Positions 1 to 6,449 of a stretch of 7,514 bases of DNA are shown here, one piece after another. The DNA lies in NCBI GenBank assembly GCA_004293295.1, contig RDYC01000300.1, positions 1 through 7,514 on the forward strand, written 5' to 3'. The position numbers and the translations under genes were made by a program. Numbering within the stretch: position 1 is the first letter of the stretch; the number at the start of each line of letters is the position of its first letter. The notes under the pieces were generated by a model that was not told where the DNA came from, ran no database searches, and was given only the letters and a program-made list of their open reading frames with translations. The stretch comes from Bacteroidota bacterium. Its GTDB lineage: Bacteria > Bacteroidota > Bacteroidia > UKL13-3.

Positions 1-3000
1 GGTTAAACTGGACGGCATCTATTGATGATGCTCCGTTAAATAATTCTATAAAATCGTTAAGGGAAAAACTACGAGAGTACAGAAAGGCTGCAAATGAAAG
101 TTTTGACACTAAAGTAATAGCCGATTACAATAGAAAAATACAGGAAACGCAAGGCGAAATTAGAAAACTAAATAGCTTAGGCCGTTCGCCATCCGCTGGG
201 GGCTTAACCGAAACCATAAACAGCGCAAAAACAGCTTTAGTAGGTTTCTTTGCAGTAAGCAAAGGGACAGAACTAATATCTCAAATTATTGCGGTACGTG
301 GCGAGTTTCAACAGCTTGAAACAGGATTTAGGGTAATGCTTGGCAGTAAAGAGAAAGCCGACAATTTAATGCAAACCTTAGTGCAGTTTGCCGCTAAAAC
401 TCCTTTTACATTAACCGAAGTGGCCACAGGCGCAAAGCAAATGTTAGCTTATGGTTTTGCCGCTAAAGATGTGGAAAAACAATTGAATGTGCTTGGTAAT
501 GTAGCCTCGGGAGTAGGTAGCAACTTAGGCGATATTGTTTACCTGTACGGTACGTTAAAAGCATCGGGCAGAGTTACGCAAATGGATATGAACCAATTTG
601 CAGGGCGTGGTATTCCTATTTACAAGGCTTTAGCCGAAACAATGGGTATAGCTACTACACAAGTTAAGGAGTATGTACAAGCTGGCCGTGTAGGTTTTGC
701 CGATATTGAAAAAGCGTTTCAAAGTATGGCAGGCGAGGGCGGTATATTTTTTAACTTAATGCAGGAAAATAGCAAATCGGTTACTGGGCAAATATCTAAC
801 CTTTCCGATAGCTTCGCAACAATGCTTAACGAAATAGGCAAAAGCAACGAGGGCTTTATTTACTCGGGAATAAGTGGGTTAAAATACCTTACCGATAATT
901 ACAAAACGGTACTTAACGTTTTAGGAGCTTTAGTGGGTACTTATGGAGTTTATAAAGCGGCGGTAATTGCCACGTCCGCATTTGAAACAGCAAGAAACGC
1001 TTTAACCGTTACTTCAACCATAAACAACGGCTATAAAGTTATTGCAGTAACACGCACAATGACGGCCGCCGAGGCTTTAGCTGCGTTTATTGGCTATTTA
1101 GTAATGTTTGCGGACGAAGCCGATGCAGCCGTTGAAGCACAAAAAAAGGTAAACGCTATAATGGAGGAGGCTCACGCATCTACCATTGAAGAAACCACCA
1201 AAATAAGAGACAATACAAAGGTATTAAAAGACAATACAGCATCAATTACTGATAAACATACAGCGGTTACGAACCTAAGGGGCGTAATGAAAGCTCATTT
1301 ACAGGGATATACAGATGAGGAGATACTGGCAGGTAAAGCTACTTTGGCTATTTATGCTTATGTAAAATCACTTGAAGATGCAGCGGTGCAAAAAGGGCTT
1401 TTTGATGAAAAGGTAAGACTGTTAATACAAAAATCAAAAACAAAAACAGGAGATGATTTAAGTTACCCAAAACAAGCAATGGTATGGCTATTGTCTTTAA
1501 GAGATAAACAGGCAGGTAAAATGCTTGAGGATAATTTTGTTGGAACGGCTAACAAAGAAAACAAAGAGGATATCGATACCGCACTAAAGGTAAATGAGTT
1601 AGCTTTAAACAAAATAAAGCAAGACGGAAGTACCGATTACCTACAAAAGCAAGCCGATAAACTAACCAAAGACTTAGCATTAGCAAAAAGTAATAAAGTA
1701 AAGTACAATGCCATTTTAGCTGAAATAAAAGGCATTAACACTCAAATAGCATTCAATAACGCTGTTAAAAAAGAAACCGACAAAAAGGTTTTTAATAAAA
1801 AATATTACGAAGATATTATAACTAAGGCTACAACAGACCTTGAAGGACTAGATAAAAAAGCCGAAAATTTTAAAAAACTATCAGCTATTTATAAATCCAA
1901 AATAGCCGTTGCCCAAAAAGAAATTTTGGCTTTTGAAATAGATAAAAAAGTAGGTGCAAGCGGTACGGGTATATCCAAAATACAAGCCTTAGTTAAAGAT
2001 GTTGCTGATGCCGAAATAAAAGCAAACCAAGCTGGGATGACAAAGCAGCTATCCCAAATTGATAAAATAAAACAGGAGTATCAAAAGCTAAAAGATAGGG
2101 CAAAAGACTTAAAAGCCCCAAAAGCTATTGTTGAGCGGATAGATAGAGCGGAGGGCAAAGAGTTGGCGGCTCAAAAACAAAAAGATGACTATGAAGAATA
2201 TAAAACCCATCTTGATAGCAAAAAAAATATTTACAGCGATTACGAAAACGCAAAACAAGCAATAGGCGAAAAATCGGCTAAGGCTTTTTTTGCACTTGCA
2301 AAAGATGCACAGGGTAATGATATAACCGATTTTACAACGTATTTAAACTTAAAATTAGAAAAAACTTTAGAAAATAGCCAAGAGAGAAAATTGGTAGAAA
2401 AAGAAATATTTGAAAACGACAAAAAAATAGCGGCCGATAAAATAGCTTTACTTTCAAGGGCTTTAGGTAACGCTGAAACCCAATCGGATGCTTTATTAGC
2501 AATTGATAAAGATTATTACGCCCAAGTAGCCGCTTTAGGAGCAGATGCCACAGACGAGCAAAAAGCCAACCTAGCAAGGCAACGTGATAACCTAAAAGAA
2601 AGCCTAAACTCCAGCCAATTTGATATAAAAAGCGACTGGCAAAAACTGTTTAATTACTACGATGTAATGAGCAAACAAGCCGTTTTAAAAGCTATACAAA
2701 CAAGGCGAGATTTATTAATCGCAAATCAAAACGACCCTGAAAAGAAACTTTCGCCAGAAGAGTTTACAGCAAGAAGCAACGACTTAACCAACCTTGAGTA
2801 TAAGGTAAACGACCCTATGGGTAATAAACCTGCCAAAGCATTAGAACGGTATAATGAGTTACTAAAAACTAACGCTAAAGATAGCGCAACGGCTAAGGCA
2901 GCTTGGGAAGAGTATGCAAACTCTGTACAAAATAGAGTAGCTAAAAATATTGAAGTTTTAAAAGGGTTACAAGAAATCGCAAACCTAATTGGAGGTGGTT

Positions 3001-4073
3001 TAGATGACCAAACCAATAAGGATATAGAAAACGCAATAGGTATGGCCGAGGGCGCAGCTGGATTATTAAGCGGCGACCCTGCAAAAATGATACAAGGCGG
3101 TATAAAATTAGTTACTTCCGCAATAAAACTATTCGACCGCCAAGATATTAACCTTGAAAAGAAAATAGCTGGGTATAGAAATATTTTAAAGTCCCTTGAA
3201 AAATCCTACCGTTCATTGCAGAACCAAGTAGAAAACTCCGTAGGTAACTCTTACTATGAAGATAGCGAAAAACTTATTCAAAACCTTGAAAAACAAAAGG
3301 CGGCCATCGCAGAAATGCGAAAAGCGGAAGAAGATAAAAAGAAAACCGACCAAAGTAAAATCGATGATTACGATAGGCAGTTGGAAGATGCTGCGTTAAA
3401 ACAGCAAGAGTTAGCCAAAGCCGTAAGCCAAAATTTACTACAAACCGACTATAAAGCCCTATCAAACACCTTAGCCGATGCTCTAACAAGTGCATTTATG
3501 GCTGGAGAGGACGGTGTGAAGTCGCTAAACAACGCCTTTGAAGATTTTATAGGAAAGTCGATAAAAAACAGCTTGCGATTGGCTTTGCTTGAACCAATTG
3601 TAAAACAAGTAACGGACGATTTAGTAAAATATGGCAAAGATAACGGCAATAGTATTGCTGGTTTTGATTTTAAACCTGCAATAGGCAAGTTACAAGATGC
3701 TGGGAAACAATTTACAGAAGCATTAGGAACAATGCCCGAATATTTTAAAACCGATAAATCAAAAGCCCAAGGCGGAGGTATGGCAGGGGCAATAAAACGT
3801 GATTTAACCGAAGAAACAGGAACGCTAATAGCTGGGCAGTTTAACGGTATGCGCTTGGCACAAATTGAAGCTAACACCCTACTAAGCAATATCGGTATGA
3901 TGGGCGCAAAACAATTAGAGGTGGCCACAGCTAATTTAGAAACTGCCATAAAAATTGAACAAAACACCAAACGCACAGCGGACACCGCCGATGCCTATTT
4001 GCCGTATTTGAAAAATATGAGCGATAGCATAGGAGGTAATTTAAACATAGCATTAAGAAGTCAGGGTAAATAA
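1..4073 (+). CDS. Phage tail tape measure protein, N-terminus cut by window edge
   Basis: This is the tape measure protein, the long helical protein that fills the tail tube, sets its length during assembly and is expelled on infection. The frame is open from base 3, so the ATG at 336 is internal (Met112 of 1356 visible residues) and the true start lies upstream. Visible residues about 100-290 form the tape-measure core domain, including GRVTQMDMNQFAGRGIPIY at 189-207. Hydrophobic stretches follow at about 302-326 and 355-370. Residues about 380-960 are mostly lysine- and glutamate-rich predicted helix. A strongly charged coiled-coil-like segment occupies about 1044-1147, followed by NTLADALTSAFMAGEDGVKS, and the last 97 residues resemble the C-terminal tails of Bacteroidota tape measures as I recall them. 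The stop overlaps the next start (TAATG). The family call is firm from the core motif, the length and the gene order. The internal boundaries are approximate. Confidence 0.93.
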   Translation, partial: LNWTASIDDAPLNNSIKSLREKLREYRKAANESFDTKVIADYNRKIQETQGEIRKLNSLGRSPSAGGLTETINSAKTALVGFFAVSKGTELISQIIAVRGEFQQLETGFRVMLGSKEKADNLMQTLVQFAAKTPFTLTEVATGAKQMLAYGFAAKDVEKQLNVLGNVASGVGSNLGDIVYLYGTLKASGRVTQMDMNQFAGRGIPIYKALAETMGIATTQVKEYVQAGRVGFADIEKAFQSMAGEGGIFFNLMQENSKSVTGQISNLSDSFATMLNEIGKSNEGFIYSGISGLKYLTDNYKTVLNVLGALVGTYGVYKAAVIATSAFETARNALTVTSTINNGYKVIAVTRTMTAAEALAAFIGYLVMFADEADAAVEAQKKVNAIMEEAHASTIEETTKIRDNTKVLKDNTASITDKHTAVTNLRGVMKAHLQGYTDEEILAGKATLAIYAYVKSLEDAAVQKGLFDEKVRLLIQKSKTKTGDDLSYPKQAMVWLLSLRDKQAGKMLEDNFVGTANKENKEDIDTALKVNELALNKIKQDGSTDYLQKQADKLTKDLALAKSNKVKYNAILAEIKGINTQIAFNNAVKKETDKKVFNKKYYEDIITKATTDLEGLDKKAENFKKLSAIYKSKIAVAQKEILAFEIDKKVGASGTGISKIQALVKDVADAEIKANQAGMTKQLSQIDKIKQEYQKLKDRAKDLKAPKAIVERIDRAEGKELAAQKQKDDYEEYKTHLDSKKNIYSDYENAKQAIGEKSAKAFFALAKDAQGNDITDFTTYLNLKLEKTLENSQERKLVEKEIFENDKKIAADKIALLSRALGNAETQSDALLAIDKDYYAQVAALGADATDEQKANLARQRDNLKESLNSSQFDIKSDWQKLFNYYDVMSKQAVLKAIQTRRDLLIANQNDPEKKLSPEEFTARSNDLTNLEYKVNDPMGNKPAKALERYNELLKTNAKDSATAKAAWEEYANSVQNRVAKNIEVLKGLQEIANLIGGGLDDQTNKDIENAIGMAEGAAGLLSGDPAKMIQGGIKLVTSAIKLFDRQDINLEKKIAGYRNILKSLEKSYRSLQNQVENSVGNSYYEDSEKLIQNLEKQKAAIAEMRKAEEDKKKTDQSKIDDYDRQLEDAALKQQELAKAVSQNLLQTDYKALSNTLADALTSAFMAGEDGVKSLNNAFEDFIGKSIKNSLRLALLEPIVKQVTDDLVKYGKDNGNSIAGFDFKPAIGKLQDAGKQFTEALGTMPEYFKTDKSKAQGGGMAGAIKRDLTEETGTLIAGQFNGMRLAQIEANTLLSNIGMMGAKQLEVATANLETAIKIEQNTKRTADTADAYLPYLKNMSDSIGGNLNIALRSQGK

Positions 4074-4558
4074 TGGGATATAAACTAAACAACAAAGATT
4101 TTAAAGGTATTTTTGGTATTGATGTTACCACAGGCTCGAACACTTTTTTAGCTTTCCCAAAAAGAAAGGAGAGTTTAAACAAAAACTGGGCAGAATTAAA
4201 CGGACTAGAAATAGATTTGCAAGAGCCTTTTTTTGAATCAAGAGAATTTAAGTTGAATTGTTGCTTAAATGTTGTAAATTTGGGCAACGCAACAGCTGCA
4301 AAAACAGAATATTGGAACAAATATAACGGTCTATTTACCGAGTTAAGCGGTTTAGGAACGCACCAGCTGTTTGTGGAAGATTTAGGAAAAACATTTTATG
4401 TTTATTACAAAGAGCAAAGCAATTTTCAAAAGCTAACATCTTTTAGTAGCGGTAAAATTGCAGTAACATTTGATTTAGTGTTTGGCGAAACAAACCCCTC
4501 CGACAATATGGATGCGGTTTATTTAGTGGACGAACAAGACAGGTATTTAATAGCATAA
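4073..4558 (+). CDS. Probable distal tail (Dit-like) protein
   Basis: This is a 161-residue soluble protein with no signal peptide or membrane segment. It follows the tape measure gene directly, the usual place of the distal tail protein that forms a ring linking the tail tube to the tip. The pattern fits a beta-sandwich. Residues 42-69 carry LNGLEIDLQEPFFESREFKL, where the 'xRExxLxC' strand resembles the 'RE' strand of Dit-type N-terminal domains. Residues 95-113 (GTHQLFVEDLGKTFYVYYK) and 127-138 (GKIAVTFDLVFG) look like paired strands. The start is fixed because an in-frame TAA at 4067-4069 lies just upstream and the ATG overlaps the tape measure stop by one base. The next gene begins one base after its stop. 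The function is inferred mainly from position and strand pattern. It could instead be another small tail-tip or tail-completion protein. Confidence 0.62.
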   Translation: MGYKLNNKDFKGIFGIDVTTGSNTFLAFPKRKESLNKNWAELNGLEIDLQEPFFESREFKLNCCLNVVNLGNATAAKTEYWNKYNGLFTELSGLGTHQLFVEDLGKTFYVYYKEQSNFQKLTSFSSGKIAVTFDLVFGETNPSDNMDAVYLVDEQDRYLIA

Positions 4559-4559
4559 T

Positions 4560-5078
4560 ATGGAATTAAAATTTAAAAAAGAATTGATTGCCGAGGCGGT
4601 AAAATGCGAAATTTGCAAACCTTTTGAAAGTAAATTAGCCGAGGCAAAAAGCGTGGGAGAGTTACTGGCAATGTACATTGCTGGAATTGATTTTTGCTTA
4701 GAAAAAAACTTTCCATCAAACGATTTTTTAATTAAAAATGCTGGGGAAGAGTTAGTAAACTTTGGCATACACATTGACAAAGAAATTGATTTAACCAACC
4801 CCCAAAAAGCCGTTTTGTTGGGTAAAACAAACGCAAACTTAAATTACAACGAGTTTGAAACAGGCGAGGTTTTTGTAAAACACAACAGCAAAGCAAATAT
4901 TAACGTAGGCGGTAATGCCTATTTGGTAATTGATTGTTTTGATAATACTGAAACCTCCGTAATAGCCTACGGCGATGCAAAGGTATTGCTAAACATTTAC
5001 AAAGGGGCAAAAGTTACAACAGCGTGTGTAAATCACGCAGTAATTAGCGAGGTTAAAAAAAATAAAATATCGTATTAG
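4560..5078 (+). CDS. Conserved phage tail-module protein of unknown function
   Basis: I cannot name a function for this 172-residue protein. Residues 1-75 look helical and include KCEIC (Cys16, Cys19) and LLAMYIAGIDFCLEKNFPS, followed by a GIHID turn. From about residue 82 the sequence changes to short alternating hydrophobic strands separated by Gly/Asn turns: KAVLLGKTNANLNY, GEVFVKHNSKANINVGG, NAYLVIDCFDN, TSVIAYGDAKVLLNIYKGA, KVTTACVNHAVISEV. This regular pattern suggests a small beta-solenoid or stacked beta-sheet. I recall similar unnamed proteins in Bacteroidota prophages at this place, between the Dit-like and hub genes, which argues for a structural or assembly role in the tail tip. 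The start is fixed by an in-frame TAG at 4551-4553. The stop overlaps the following GTG start. No signal peptide or membrane segment is visible. Confidence 0.85.
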   Translation: MELKFKKELIAEAVKCEICKPFESKLAEAKSVGELLAMYIAGIDFCLEKNFPSNDFLIKNAGEELVNFGIHIDKEIDLTNPQKAVLLGKTNANLNYNEFETGEVFVKHNSKANINVGGNAYLVIDCFDNTETSVIAYGDAKVLLNIYKGAKVTTACVNHAVISEVKKNKISY

Positions 5079-5080
5079 TG
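5063..5080 (+). promoter_or_regulatory. Stop-start overlap (TAGTG) selecting a GTG start
   Basis: The hub gene can only begin at the GTG at 5078-5080: in its frame a TAA at 5063-5065 lies just upstream, and the next ATG (5144) would remove a KKDGT-containing N-terminus that looks like part of the domain. The GTG shares its first base with the TAG stop of the preceding gene. The nearest purine-rich stretch (GAGG at 5049-5052) is too far upstream to act as a ribosome binding site. Initiation by coupling, with a ribosome finishing the upstream gene and restarting, is therefore the simplest reading. Confidence 0.7.
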
Positions 5081-6448
5081 GTAACGGTAATAAAAAAAGA
5101 CGGTACAGTAAGGGCGGTAATACACCCTGACGAAGGTAGCCAAATGGAACGCTCCTTAATGGGGCAAGATGTGGTTACCGTTGGTATAAGCGTGGCCGTG
5201 GCCATACCTTTTGCCATTGGCGATAGTGCCGTTTTTTTTGGCGAACAATATTTTTTAAATTCTATACCAAGCGTTACAAAAACCGCAAGGAGAAACCTGC
5301 AATACCGTTTAGTTTTCGAGAGTAAATCGTACGACTTAGCTAAAACGCAATACCTTTTTTTAAATACCATAAATCAGTTTAAAGACGGTAAATTTACAAT
5401 GACAGCAACCGCATTAGGGTTTTTGCAATTGATAATTTACAACCTAAAAAGGCGTGAACCACAAAGCGGTTGGTACATTAGGTTTGTGGAGCAAACGGAC
5501 GAAAAAACACTCGAATTTGACAGCAACAATTGCTTAGAAACTTTGGTAAGGCTGGCACAAGAATTTGAAACGGAGTATATTGTTGATGGCTATGCCATAA
5601 GCCTTTACCGCAAACAAGATAACTCAAACATTACCCTAAAATACGGCAAAAATGAGGGTTTATATTCATTAACTAGGAATAACCAAGACAGCAGTAACGT
5701 AATTACACGCCTGTACGCTTATGGTAGCGATAAAAATTTAGGCAATCAATACCGAAACGGAGCGGTAAGGTTAAGGTTAAGCGATGAGGTGTACATAGAA
5801 AAACTTACCGAAAAATACGGAATTATTGAGGGTACAAAATTATTTGAAGATGTTTACCCACAACGTACTGGAACAATTACAAGCGTAACATCTCCTTTAA
5901 TCTTTGCCGATAGTTCAATGGATTTTGATTTGACTGGCTACTTAATTTCTGAGGTAAACGCTAAATTGGTTTTTAAAAGCGGACTATTAGCTGGCTATGA
6001 GTTTTTAATTGCCGATGGCGGGTACAACCACGGACTAAAACAATTTACCATTTTAGAAAACCGAGAAGAACAAACCAAAATAGTACCCTCCGCAACTTAC
6101 ACCCCAAAAGTAGGCGATAAATACACCTTGGTAGATATTACAATGCCTCCAAGTTATGTAATTACAGCTGAAGAAACTTTAAAAACAGTCGCCGAAAAAC
6201 ACTTAAACGATAATTGCACCCCAAAACTAAGCTATACCTTAAACTGTAACCCAATTTGGGCAAAGCAAAACAGCATAAGCATAAAATTAGGGCAAACCGT
6301 TGAGTTGATTGATAGCGATTTGGGCATTAACCAGCAAATTAGGTGTATAGGCATCAAAAAAAACATTAACCAGCCGTATTTAATTAGCCTAGAATTGGCT
6401 GATACTGTTGTGCAAACAAAATTGGTAAAACTAATTAACGGAATTTAA
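5078..6448 (+). CDS. Baseplate hub / tail-associated (Tal-like) protein
   Basis: This 456-residue protein probably forms the trimeric hub that closes the tail tube and carries the fibres (Tal, or T4 gp27-like N-terminal module). Its order of segments fits: a beta-rich N-terminus with VIKKDGT and GDSAVFFGEQYFL (residues 48-60), then the strand RRNLQYRLVFES (71-82). A mixed region at 100-190 ends in ITLKYG. The segment NVITRLYAYGSDKNLG (207-222) is a signature I associate with Bacteroidota phage tail proteins of this class. Residues 276-313 carry FADSSMDFDL and a LVFKSGLLAGYEFLIADGG strand pair. VDITMPPSYVITAEETL (352-368) precedes a C-terminal beta domain with IKLGQTVELIDSDLGI (402-417). It has no peptidase or lysozyme motif, so this appears to be the structural hub alone, unlike longer Tal proteins with a lytic C-terminus. 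The next gene starts one base after its stop. Confidence 0.75.
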   Translation: MVTVIKKDGTVRAVIHPDEGSQMERSLMGQDVVTVGISVAVAIPFAIGDSAVFFGEQYFLNSIPSVTKTARRNLQYRLVFESKSYDLAKTQYLFLNTINQFKDGKFTMTATALGFLQLIIYNLKRREPQSGWYIRFVEQTDEKTLEFDSNNCLETLVRLAQEFETEYIVDGYAISLYRKQDNSNITLKYGKNEGLYSLTRNNQDSSNVITRLYAYGSDKNLGNQYRNGAVRLRLSDEVYIEKLTEKYGIIEGTKLFEDVYPQRTGTITSVTSPLIFADSSMDFDLTGYLISEVNAKLVFKSGLLAGYEFLIADGGYNHGLKQFTILENREEQTKIVPSATYTPKVGDKYTLVDITMPPSYVITAEETLKTVAEKHLNDNCTPKLSYTLNCNPIWAKQNSISIKLGQTVELIDSDLGINQQIRCIGIKKNINQPYLISLELADTVVQTKLVKLINGI

Positions 6449-6449
6449 A

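Noticed and set aside
336..338. ATG as the start of the tape measure gene
   Set aside because: The frame is open without a stop from base 3, and the upstream 111 codons read as a typical tape-measure helix running straight into the core domain, so this is an internal methionine.
3449..3985. Minus-strand open frame of 178 codons opposite the tape measure C-terminus
   Set aside because: It lies wholly antisense to a well-supported gene, its translation shows no recognisable domain, and its composition is that of a shadow of the + strand codons. The same applies to the other minus-strand frames at 2240-2422, 2332-2577, 2726-3016, 3274-3495, 3931-4320, 4547-4798 and 5053-5370.
4031..4037. AGGAGGT, a perfect Shine-Dalgarno sequence, upstream of the Dit-like gene
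   Set aside because: It lies about 35 bases from the ATG at 4073, too far to act, and no start codon follows it at normal spacing. It encodes Gly-Gly-Asn within the tape measure protein.
5232..5239. Run of eight T in the hub gene as a frameshift or phase-variation site
   Set aside because: A and T runs of seven to eight occur several times in this AT-rich window (for example 2220-2227 and 5055-5062) and follow from Phe and Lys codons, so this one does not stand out.
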